Source: Pseudomonas viridiflava (GTDB lineage: Bacteria; Pseudomonadota; Gammaproteobacteria; Pseudomonadales; Pseudomonadaceae). Taken from it: a stretch of DNA of 64,000 nucleotides. Location: assembly GCF_900602065.1 (NCBI RefSeq), contig NZ_UWFN01000119.1, positions 62,001 through 126,000 of the forward strand. The letters run 5' to 3'. The notes beneath the pieces are model-generated. The model saw only the letters and a program-made list of their open reading frames with translations. It ran no database searches and was not told where the DNA came from. Positions 17,255 through 26,300 of the stretch are shown one piece after another; positions within the stretch are counted from its first letter, which is position 1, and the number at the start of each line of letters is the position of its first letter. A program made the position numbers and the translations under genes.

Positions 17255-18934
17255 ATGAGCAGTAAATACATTCAGCGCGACTGGGCTCCGCACGAACGGC
17301 CGACCATGCCGGGTTCGCCGTCCACCCCGCTCCATTCGACCCAAAAGCGCTGGGCATTCGCGCTGGTCGGGGTGATCGTGGCGCTGACCGGCGGCCTGGG
17401 TAATGCGCTGGTGGTCGCCAACCTGCCCTATCTGCAAGGTTCACTGGGCGCAACTACGGCAGAAGTCGCCTGGCTTCCCGCAGCCTATGTAATGACTAAC
17501 GTCTCCATGAACCTGGTGCTGGTGAAATTCCGCCAGCAGTTTGGCTTACGGACTTTTACTGAACTGTTTCTGGTGCTCTATGCGCTGGTGACCTTTGCAC
17601 ACTTGTTCGTCAACGACCTGAATTCGGCCATCGCCGTGCGTGCAGCCCATGGCATGGTCGGCGCTGCACTGTCGACCCTTGGGCTGTACTACATGATTCA
17701 GGCCTTCCCGCAAAAGTGGCGCCTGAAAGCATTGGTGCTGGGGTTGGGGACGGCGCAACTGGCGATCCCCATGGCCCGGTTGGTGTCCGAGGATCTGCTG
17801 CAGATCGCCGAGTGGCGCGGGATTTATCTGTTCGAGTTGGGCATGGCGCTGCTGTCGCTGGGTTGCGTGCTGATGCTCAAACTGCCACCGGGAGACCGCT
17901 TCAAGGCGTTCGAAAAGCTCGACTTCCTGACCTTCGGACTGCTTTCCACAGGCTTCGCCCTGCTCTGCGCCGTGCTGTCGCTGGGACGTATCGAATGGTG
18001 GCTGGAAAAACCCTGGATCGGCCTGGCATCGGCGGCCTCCATCGGGCTCATATGCGCCGGGCTGGCCATTGAGCATAACCGCACTAACCCGCTGCTGATC
18101 ACGCGCTGGCTGGGCAGCGGATCCATCCTGCGCCTGGGGCTCGCGGTGATTCTGTTTCGAGTGGTCCTCTCGGAACAATCCATCGGCGCAGTAGGCTTCC
18201 TGCAAACCCTGAACATGGGCTCCGAGCAACTGCATTCGCTATATGCCGTGATGTTGCTGGGCAGCGTCGCCGGACTGGCGGTCAGTGCGTGGACGATCAA
18301 CCCGCAGCACCTGATCAAACCGTTGCTGATTTCTCTTGCGATGATTGCCGTCGGCGCCTGGATGGACAGCGGCTCGACCAACGTAACCCGGCAATCGAAC
18401 ATGTACCTGAGCCAGTTCCTGCTGGCCTTCGGCGGTACGTTCTTTCTCGGCCCGACGCTGGTGCTGGGCATCAGCAGCGTGATCGCCAACCCACGCAACA
18501 TGGTCAGCTTTTCAGTCCTGTTTGGTATTACCCAGAACCTTGGCGGGCTGATTGGCTCGGCAGTATTTGGCACGTTCCAGATCGTGCGGGAAAAATTTCA
18601 TTCAAGCGTTTTAGTCGAGCACCTGACGTTGATCAATCCTCAGGTTCAGGCACGTCTGCAGAGTTCCAGCGCCAGCTACGCTTCTGCCATCGCCGACCCA
18701 TCATCAAGGACGAACCAGGGGATACGCGCCATTGCCTCCACTGCCACCCGGGAAGCCAATATTCTGGCTTACAACGACGTATTCATGCTCATTGCGCTGA
18801 TCGCAGTCCTGACCATGGTCTGGATTTCCATTCGCGTGACCTGGCTGAAAATGACCACCAGACCGCTGATGGCGAGTACGCCAGCAGCGCCGACACCCAC
18901 TCCCGTAACCTCCAGCGGCGCCCAACCTTCATGA
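17255..18934 (+). CDS. MFS drug efflux transporter, EmrB/DHA2-like
   Basis: 559 residues with about 14 predicted membrane helices after a short polar N-terminus (to about residue 30). Conserved early features include ATTAEVAWLPAAYVMTNVSMN, typical of DHA2 transporters. The gene overlaps the following hlyD-type gene by 4 bp (ATGA), the standard EmrB-EmrA arrangement in reversed order. Substrate unknown; EmrAB pumps expel hydrophobic drugs and uncouplers using proton motive force. No outer-membrane factor is encoded in this operon, so a TolC/OprM-like duct from elsewhere would be needed. Confidence 0.88.
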   Translation: MSSKYIQRDWAPHERPTMPGSPSTPLHSTQKRWAFALVGVIVALTGGLGNALVVANLPYLQGSLGATTAEVAWLPAAYVMTNVSMNLVLVKFRQQFGLRTFTELFLVLYALVTFAHLFVNDLNSAIAVRAAHGMVGAALSTLGLYYMIQAFPQKWRLKALVLGLGTAQLAIPMARLVSEDLLQIAEWRGIYLFELGMALLSLGCVLMLKLPPGDRFKAFEKLDFLTFGLLSTGFALLCAVLSLGRIEWWLEKPWIGLASAASIGLICAGLAIEHNRTNPLLITRWLGSGSILRLGLAVILFRVVLSEQSIGAVGFLQTLNMGSEQLHSLYAVMLLGSVAGLAVSAWTINPQHLIKPLLISLAMIAVGAWMDSGSTNVTRQSNMYLSQFLLAFGGTFFLGPTLVLGISSVIANPRNMVSFSVLFGITQNLGGLIGSAVFGTFQIVREKFHSSVLVEHLTLINPQVQARLQSSSASYASAIADPSSRTNQGIRAIASTATREANILAYNDVFMLIALIAVLTMVWISIRVTWLKMTTRPLMASTPAAPTPTPVTSSGAQPS

Positions 18935-20121
18935 ACGAACCGACCACGCCTCCTGCTTCGTCCACCGCAGCGCCTAGTCCGGCCTCTGAACAACCCGCGG
19001 CATCCGGGCCGCCTCCGGCACCAGCCGCCGCCCCTGCCAGCAGTGAGCCGCGCTCGTCACGGACGCGCATTATCTCGTCGATTATTTTTGCCAGCGTGGC
19101 GCTGGTCGGCATTCTGATTGTGCTCTACGCATGGCAACTGCCGCCGTTCAGCAGCCCTGTGGAAAGCACTGAGAATGCGCTGGTAAGAGGCCAGACGACG
19201 ATTATTGGCCCGCAGTTGAGCGGCTACGTGTATGAAGTGCCTGTGCAAGACTTCCAGTTCGTCAAGGCGGGCGACCTGCTGGTGCGCCTCGACGACCGCA
19301 TTTACCGCCAACATCTAGACCAGTCACTGGCGCAGCTGGGCATCCAGAAAGCCTCACTGGCCAACAACCTGCAACAACGACGCAGCGCCGAAGCGACCAT
19401 CGCCCAGCGCAAAGCCGCTCTGGAAAACACGATCGCCCAAGGGCGCAAGGCGGCAGCAGACCTGCGTCGCAACCAGGCGCTGGTCACCGATGGTTCGGTC
19501 TCGAAAAGCGAACTGGACGTCAGCCGAGCCGCCGATGCCCAGGCTACTGCCGCCATCGCCGAAGCGCGCGCGGCACTGGATATCGCCAAGGAAGACTTGC
19601 AAACCGTGATCGTCAACCGTGGCTCGCTGGAGGCATCAGTGGCCAACGCCGAAGCCGCCATCGAACTGGCACGTATCGATCTGAGCAATACCCGCATTCT
19701 CGCGCCACGGGACGGCCAACTGGGCCAGATCGGCGTACGTCTGGGCGCTTACGTCAATTCCGGCGCGCAGTTGATGGCTCTGGTACCGGACCGACTCTGG
19801 GTCATCGCCAACATGAAAGAAACGCAGATGGTCAATGTGCGCCTCGGCCAGCCTGTCACGTTCACCGTGGACGCGCTGGGTCACGAAAAAATGCACGGAC
19901 GTGTGCAGCGTATTTCACCTGCGACAGGTTCGGAGTTCAGCCTGCTGCCCGCTGATAACGCCACGGGTAACTTCGTGAAGATTTCCCAACGGGTCCCGGT
20001 GCGCATCATCGTAGACCCCGATCAGCCTTTGGCGAAGCGTTTGCGACCAGGGATGTCGGTGGTGGTCAGTATTGATACCAGTCAGGACGGTGAGGTGCCA
20101 GCGGATCCGGGTGGTGAGTAA
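18931..20121 (+). CDS. HlyD-family membrane fusion protein, EmrA-like
   Basis: 396 residues from ATG 18931, which overlaps the MFS stop; the longer ORF beginning at 18289 lies over the MFS gene and is rejected. The first ~45 residues are a Pro/Ala/Ser-rich cytoplasmic tail, followed by one membrane helix (about 50-72). Then come the lipoyl half (TENALVRGQTTIIGPQLSGY), a long coiled-coil hairpin (about 120-240), and the second lipoyl half (LSNTRILAPRDGQLGQI). It is the periplasmic adaptor of the EmrB-like transporter before it. The proline-rich tail is longer than usual for EmrA. Confidence 0.88.
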   Translation: MNEPTTPPASSTAAPSPASEQPAASGPPPAPAAAPASSEPRSSRTRIISSIIFASVALVGILIVLYAWQLPPFSSPVESTENALVRGQTTIIGPQLSGYVYEVPVQDFQFVKAGDLLVRLDDRIYRQHLDQSLAQLGIQKASLANNLQQRRSAEATIAQRKAALENTIAQGRKAAADLRRNQALVTDGSVSKSELDVSRAADAQATAAIAEARAALDIAKEDLQTVIVNRGSLEASVANAEAAIELARIDLSNTRILAPRDGQLGQIGVRLGAYVNSGAQLMALVPDRLWVIANMKETQMVNVRLGQPVTFTVDALGHEKMHGRVQRISPATGSEFSLLPADNATGNFVKISQRVPVRIIVDPDQPLAKRLRPGMSVVVSIDTSQDGEVPADPGGE

Positions 20122-20136
20122 GGGGGCTCATCTTGT

Positions 20137-20873
20137 GTACATATCCGTTGGTGCGTTATGACGACTATTGGTTGCGCTTTTACAGCGCCTCACTTTTGAT
20201 ACATCCGGAAGCCGGCCCAGACAAAAGTAAGCAAAACGCTCTTGCCCCACCACTAGGTACCTCGCTGTCGCTCGGTATGCCCGTAATCCGACCTTGCTGC
20301 GTGGGGCCGCCGCCACCGGCCATCCATGGCCTGAGGCGGCTAAACCGGCATCCCTGCCGGTTTGCCCCACACAGCAATGTCGAATTCCGGCCGACGTGGT
20401 CTAACGGGGCGCTTAAGATCAAAATCAAAAGCAGATCAAAAGCAGCGGTTTTACTTCGGACCGGTAGGAGCGAACTTGTTCGCGGGACGTCAGCACAGCC
20501 AACGCATTCGACGTCTGGCACACCGCTTCGCAGCCTTCGGCAGCTCCTACAGAAGCCCGGCGAGCGAAAACAATCAGGTCGGCTGTCAGGCCGCCGCGCG
20601 TTTGATTTTGATCTGAGGCGCCCCGTCAAACCACGCTGGCCGAACGCAGATTCTGGAGCGTGGGCAACCCGGCAGGACGCCGGGTTAGCCGCATTGGGCC
20701 ATGGATGGCCCGTTGCGGCGGCCCACGGTTCAGGATCTGCGGGCGGGTACACCGAGCATTAGCGAGGTGCCGAGTGGTGGGGTAAAAGCCTTTTGGTTAC
20801 TTTTGGGCCCCAAAAGTGACGCGCTGTAAAAGCGCAACCAATGTCAGCCGTCACCGCAAAAATGGATATGCAC
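20137..20873. repeat. Long inverted-repeat element, copy B (737 bp)
   Basis: Begins GTACATATCCGTT (20137-20149) and ends with the imperfect partner AATGGATATGCAC (to 20873). The arms contain the same blocks as copy A (GGTTGCGCTTTTACAGCGC, CTCTTGCCCCACCACT, the CCATCCATGG block, ACGGGGCGC). The left arm carries a variant block, CCGACCTTGCTGCGTGGGGC, which differs from copy A but recurs in copy C. The centre again has GGTAGGAGCGAACTTGTTCGCG and a half REP. No gene is supported here. Confidence 0.85.
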
Positions 20874-20952
20874 ACAAGAACAAACGCATCATGGATATCA
20901 ACCGCACCGTGCAAGAACGCCCTAGGACTATGCACCTTTACCGGCTGTCTTT

Positions 20953-20964
20953 TGCAAATTTGCA
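20953..20964. promoter_or_regulatory. Perfect palindrome upstream of acyl-CoA catabolic operon
   Basis: TGCAAATTTGCA is a perfect 12-bp palindrome 64 bp upstream of the hydrolase start codon, in the only unique sequence (20874-21027) between repeat copy B and the gene. It may be an operator; the protein that would bind it is unknown and no regulator gene is adjacent. Confidence 0.35.
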
Positions 20965-21027
20965 CTGTTAGCATCGTGACTGTCATCTCTCGCAGCCTAT
21001 AAAACAAAAACGAACAGGGAGTTTGTA

Positions 21028-22116
21028 ATGACTGCATCTGCTTTACCTGCCCACGAACCGCTTATCGATAACAGCATTCTGGCCCAAGTGCGTAATCACA
21101 TCGGCCATCTGACGCTCAATCGCCCGGCCGATCTGAACGCCATTGATCTAAGTATGGTGCGCAGCCTTCAGGCACAACTGGACGCCTGGGCCAGTGATGA
21201 TTCCGTCTACGCCGTCGTCCTGCGCGGCGCCGGAGACAAGGCGTTTTGTGCCGGTGGAGACATCCGCTCTCTGTACCACAGCTATAAAAACGGCGAGGCC
21301 ACCCACCAGACCTTCTTCGCCGAAGAATATGCGCTGGACCTGACCATTCACCGCTACCGCAAACCAGTCGTTGCGCTCATGGACGGCTATGTCCTGGGCG
21401 GCGGTATGGGGCTGGTGCAGGGCGCAGATTTGCGCGTGGTGACCGAACGCAGCCGTCTGGGAATGCCGGAAGTGGCCATCGGTTACTTCCCCGATGTGGG
21501 CGGCAGTTACTTTTTACCGAGAATCCCCGGCGAGCTGGGGATCTATCTGGGCGTCACCGGCACCCAGATAGGTGCCGCAGACGCCTTGTATTGCGGGCTC
21601 GCCGACTGGTACCTGCACAGTGAAGCACTGGCAGAACTGGACAAGAAGCTCGACCGTCTGCAGTGGCGCAGTCAGCCTCTCAAGGACCTGCAAGGCGCGC
21701 TGGCGAAAGTCGCCAGCCAGCACTTGCCGGGGTCTTCTCTGGAAAAACTTCGCCCAGCCATCGATCACTATTTTGCCCAGCCGGACATCCCCAGCATCAT
21801 CGAACAACTGCGTGAAGTAGCCGTTCTGGACACCCACAGCTGGGCCCTAAGTACCGCAGCGCTGCTGGAGACACGTTCGCCGCTGGCCATGGCCGTCACC
21901 CTTGAGATGCTGCGGCGCGGACGTCACCTGTCACTTGAAGACTGCTTCACGCTGGAGCTGCATCTGGACCAACAATGGTTTGAACGTGGCGACCTCATCG
22001 AAGGCGTACGCGCACTGATTATCGATAAAGACAAGAAGCCGCAATGGAACCCGCCCAGTGCTCAGGCGCTAAGCGCCGAACATGTGCAGAGTTTTTTCAG
22101 CGGCCATGGAGATTGA
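21028..22116 (+). CDS. Enoyl-CoA hydratase / 3-hydroxyisobutyryl-CoA hydrolase family
   Basis: 362 residues, longer than simple crotonases and of the length of HIBCH enzymes. The crotonase fold shows FCAGGDIRSLY (first oxyanion-hole region), GGGMGLVQGADLRV (second) and the HIBCH-like PEVAIGYFPDVGGSYFL with the catalytic acidic residue. HIBCH hydrolyses 3-hydroxyisobutyryl-CoA in valine breakdown; an enoyl-CoA hydratase role cannot be excluded. The GGGAG Shine-Dalgarno is 8 bp before ATG. The acyl-CoA dehydrogenase gene follows after 3 bp, consistent with one branched-chain degradation operon. Confidence 0.85.
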   Translation: MTASALPAHEPLIDNSILAQVRNHIGHLTLNRPADLNAIDLSMVRSLQAQLDAWASDDSVYAVVLRGAGDKAFCAGGDIRSLYHSYKNGEATHQTFFAEEYALDLTIHRYRKPVVALMDGYVLGGGMGLVQGADLRVVTERSRLGMPEVAIGYFPDVGGSYFLPRIPGELGIYLGVTGTQIGAADALYCGLADWYLHSEALAELDKKLDRLQWRSQPLKDLQGALAKVASQHLPGSSLEKLRPAIDHYFAQPDIPSIIEQLREVAVLDTHSWALSTAALLETRSPLAMAVTLEMLRRGRHLSLEDCFTLELHLDQQWFERGDLIEGVRALIIDKDKKPQWNPPSAQALSAEHVQSFFSGHGD

Positions 22117-22119
22117 GCA

Positions 22120-23271
22120 ATGCACGATATCGAACTCACCGAAGAACAAGTGATGATCCGCGACATGGCACGCGATTTCGCCCGCAATGAAATCGCACCC
22201 CATGCACAGGCTTGGGAGAAAGCAGGCTGGATCGACGACGCGCTGGTCAGCAAGATGGGCGACCTGGGTTTGCTGGGCATGATTGTTCCCGAAGAATGGG
22301 GCGGCACGTACATCGACTACGTCGCCTACGCACTGGGCGTCGAGGAAATTTCAGCAGCAGATGCCGCCACTGGCACGTTGATGAGTGTGCACAGCTCGGT
22401 GGGCTGCGGCCCGATTCTGAAATACGGCAGTCAGGAGCAGAAACAGACCTGGCTGGCTGAACTGGCCAGCGGGCGTGCGATTGGCTGTTTCTGCCTGACC
22501 GAGCCGCATGCCGGTTCAGAAGCCCATAACTTGCGCACCCGCGCTGAGTTGCACGGCGATGAATGGGTCATCAATGGCGCCAAGCAGTTTGTGAGCAATG
22601 GCAAACGGGCAAAGCTGGCCATTGTGTTTGCTGTCACCGATCCGCAGTTGGGCAAAAAAGGCCTGTCAGCGTTTCTGGTGCCCACCGACAATCCGGGCTA
22701 CACAGTGGACCGCTCGGAACACAAGATGGGCATTCGCGCCTCGGACACCTGCGCCGTCACCCTGAACAATTGTCGCGTGCCCGCAGGCAGTCTGCTGGGC
22801 GAGCGTGGCAAGGGACTGTCCATCGCCCTCTCCAACCTGGAAGGTGGACGCATCGGCATTGCCGCCCAAGCCCTGGGGATAGCCCGCGCCGCGTTTGAAG
22901 CCGCGTTGACCTATGCGCGGGAACGGGTGCAGTTCGACAAGCCGATCATCGAACACCAGAGCATTTCCAATATGCTCGCCGACATGCACACCCGCATAAA
23001 TGCCACGCGCTTGCTGATCCTGCACGCTGCCCGACTACGCACCGCAGGCCAACCCTGCTTGTCAGAAGCGTCGCAGGCCAAGCTGTTCGCGTCGGAGATG
23101 GCAGAGTCGGTCTGCTCCAAGGCGATCCAGATTCATGGCGGTTATGGCTATCTTGAGGACTACCCGGTCGAGCGCTATTACCGGGATGCCCGCATCACTC
23201 AAATCTACGAAGGCTCAAGCGAAATACAGCGGCTGCTGATTGCCAGGGAACTGAAGCATTACTTGATCTGA
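22120..23271 (+). CDS. Acyl-CoA dehydrogenase (short/branched-chain type)
   Basis: 383 residues with the full ACAD fold: an N-terminal helical domain, the FAD/substrate motif [13 protein letters not shown], and the C-terminal helical domain with [24 protein letters not shown] (in part). The catalytic base is in YEGSSEIQR (E364). Together with the upstream HIBCH-like gene it most likely acts as an isobutyryl- or 2-methylacyl-CoA dehydrogenase in valine/isoleucine catabolism. I recall a comparable pair at PA0744-PA0746 of P. aeruginosa. Electrons would pass to ETF, not encoded here. Confidence 0.9.
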   Translation: MHDIELTEEQVMIRDMARDFARNEIAPHAQAWEKAGWIDDALVSKMGDLGLLGMIVPEEWGGTYIDYVAYALGVEEISAADAATGTLMSVHSSVGCGPILKYGSQEQKQTWLAELASGRAIGCFCLTEPHAGSEAHNLRTRAELHGDEWVINGAKQFVSNGKRAKLAIVFAVTDPQLGKKGLSAFLVPTDNPGYTVDRSEHKMGIRASDTCAVTLNNCRVPAGSLLGERGKGLSIALSNLEGGRIGIAAQALGIARAAFEAALTYARERVQFDKPIIEHQSISNMLADMHTRINATRLLILHAARLRTAGQPCLSEASQAKLFASEMAESVCSKAIQIHGGYGYLEDYPVERYYRDARITQIYEGSSEIQRLLIARELKHYLI

Positions 23272-23280
23272 TACTGCCGG

Positions 23281-23308
23281 CGTGGGACCGGTTTTACCCG
23301 GTCCCACG
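23281..23308. terminator. Bidirectional hairpin between convergent genes
   Basis: CGTGGGACCGG (23281-23291) and CCGGTCCCACG (23298-23308) form a perfect 11-bp stem with a TTTTAC loop. It sits 9 bp after the acyl-CoA dehydrogenase stop and 38 bp from the toxin stop. The sequence resembles a family B REP half, so a REP may serve as the terminator. There is no clear U-run. Confidence 0.6.
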
Positions 23309-23346
23309 ACTATGATCAGCGCTGCATATCAGGTCATGTCACGGAG

Positions 23347-26300
23347 TCAAAACCGTTCGCGCCCCAGTAGCGTCACCAGCAAGGCCATGGAATCGGCATT
23401 GGCCAGTATCACCTTGGCGCGTATCTGCGCATCGTCCAGGAATATGTCTCGTGCAGCGTCAAGGCTAGAGACGCCAGTCAACTTCAGCACCTTGCTCTTG
23501 GCGCCACCATCGCTGGTCTTGAGGTCGCGCACGGTCCCGTCCTCCTCCTCCACCTTGAACAAATTATCACGAGGGGTCAGATGCGAGAGCCGGCTCTGAA
23601 CTCTGGCCTGCTCCCTCTTCAGGCCCATGCGGTACTCACCCACATCCTCGAGCAGGTCTAAATACGGTCGGTCTGAGTCCAGATACGCGATATCTTCCGT
23701 TTTCCCGGCCATGTGGGACAGCTCATGAATCAACGCCGTTCCACGGAAATGGACGCCGACGTTAAATCCACCCAGCCTCGATTGCGCGGGTTTCAGGCGC
23801 ACAAACGGCGTACCGAAAAAGCGCTCACTCAGAAACACTCTTTTCAGCGGATCATCGGTGTAAGTGAATGCCGTGACAAGCCGGGATTCGATGTTGTTGG
23901 TGCCCGTCACGTAACGCGGTGATGAATGCGGAGAAAGCGTGGGGTCGAGTAGCAGTCGATAAATATCAGTGATCGCCAGTTTAACGGGAATGACAAGCGC
24001 ATTAGTTAAAGCCCTGACGCCAAAGAAATCCTTAAGAATTTGCTCGACACGAGGATCAAGAACACGACTGGGGGAGCGTAAAGTCAGATTATCTAGGGCG
24101 TTCCGGAGGTAGACCCTGGCCTGCCGATGAGCTTCGACCAGTTGCGTAGACTTCAGCGGATACAACCGCTGGATCTCGGCCACCCCACGCGCTTGCACGT
24201 TAAAAATATTGTCCACGTTGTAGTCAATAATGTCAGTCTTGAGTCGAGTCAGCGCCCCGCCGTTACGCCGCCTGCCAACGCCCGTGCCAAACATCCAGTG
24301 TTGCTGGGCATCAAGAATGATCTGAGGCCCCTCTTTTCCGCCTGCAATAACGTGCCAGCCACCGGGTCCGCTACGCACCTCGTAGACCCTGCCGGACACC
24401 GCGGCGTATTGCTTGCGGGTGACAGGACTGTTGAACACATGACGTGTATTGTCTTTTTCCAACTGACTCAGAGAAACATCATGCACCTCAAACTCGCGCA
24501 ACATGACCTCCAGATCCTGCTGCATTTGCGGGTCATACCAGTGATGTTCGGACACATCATCAGGGTCGCTGTCGCCTTCCTGAAGTTGCACGGAGGCCTC
24601 GTTCAATTGCTGACCCGTAGTAATCAGCACCAGCAAGGCCGCCGCAAATTCAGCAACAGCCTCACCCCACTGTTTATCCTGGGCTGAGTCCAGCGATGAA
24701 TGTAATAAATCCTTTGCCTGCCATAAACCCACCAGCCCGCCGACCCTGCCGGGTAAAAACGTCAGCGACTGCTCGACGCCCAGTAACATCAAATGATGCC
24801 AATCAGCGCGGTCGGCCTCTGCCGTACTCACGCTGTTTTTTCTGGCCATCAGCAGCATCACCTCCTGCGCAGCCCGAAACAGGCTTAACAGGAAGTTTTC
24901 CTGAACCGCCTCGACCTTCAAGTGCACCGGGCCTGGGTTAGAGTCCCCCAAATCGGTAAAACCGCCTGTGACCCAGGAAAGCCGAGGTGTCAGAAAACCT
25001 CCTCGCTGATAGACAAAACGCACGCTCGGATCCAGACGCTCCAGCACCAGGGCTTGCAACTCGGTACTGGTCTGCAAATCGGTAAGAAATGCCTCTTGGC
25101 TGGCATACTCCTTAAAGGTGTAAGCCGCGCTGGCAACAACATGCAAAATCCATGGGCCCTTATCCTCACCTTGCGGACCAATCAGATAAATCCCCGCGGC
25201 GACATCCGGCAGATAGCCAGCAGCAGGCACCAACTGCAGCGGGCTGAAAATGATCGCTTTCCCGTCTACAGGCAGTCGGGCGAACCCATCCGGCATGTTG
25301 ATCAGATTTTCGATAAAGCCGTAAGCGGTGCTGGTCAATAAGCCCTGGAGCTTTAACTGGAAAGCCGTCAGCAGCAATGCACATGGCGCCTGCTCTACAA
25401 ACTGACCGAGTCGTTCAAGGTAGTCCGGCGAGGTGTCACTGAATTTGCCCTTCAGGTATTGCTGATAACCCGCACCGATATCCAGAGTTCGGGCCATATT
25501 GCGCACATAGATAGCATCCAGCGAAGCAGGCAACGATGTCGCGTTGCTGGCTGAAACACTCAGGGATGCGTCCTGAAAATTGGAAAAGCGATTGATCGCG
25601 AAATCAGACAGGTTTTCGCTGACCGTGCTGGTCGCCGCAGGAATCGACGAAGGTATCTGCCCTATCCCCACCGGTGCTGCGCTGTAGTGCGTGAGGGTGA
25701 TCAATATCTGCTCTGGGTCCAGCTGCGCGGCGGGGAAATCCTTTTGCAACCGCTCGCGGACCTGTGCCGCGGTGTATTGATCCAGCGATGCAAGAGAAAC
25801 CACTCGTTGTCGGGAGGTGTAGAGCTGCCAAAAACGCATCAATAGCCGTCTGAATGCTACCAGGTCGCTTTCGGGGGCTTTACTCAGCCAATCAGGCATG
25901 AGCCTTTGCAACAAGGTGAACTCAAGTCGACAGGACAACGTATCAATGACTGTTCGTGACTTATCGTCCGACGCCACTGGAGCAAGCATTCTTTTCAGAA
26001 GTCCGGCATCGGCCTGCCAGTCAACAGCCGTGCGGTAAGCTGATTCGATACCAAGGCATTGTCTGCTCAGCTCATCCGCGACGATACGCTCGATGAAATC
26101 CTCGTCGACCCTGGCCAGATTGATGGTGAGGGACGGTATTGCGGTGCGACTGAAAAATGCTTGAAGCACGGGTTTATCGGATTCTGCGAGCAGGTTCAGC
26201 CATCGGTCTCGGGATCCGGGATACGCGAGCCTGGCATTGAGTTCGAGCTGGAGTGCGCTGATGCTTTCAAACTCCATGAGGCCGAGCACCGCAGAACATA

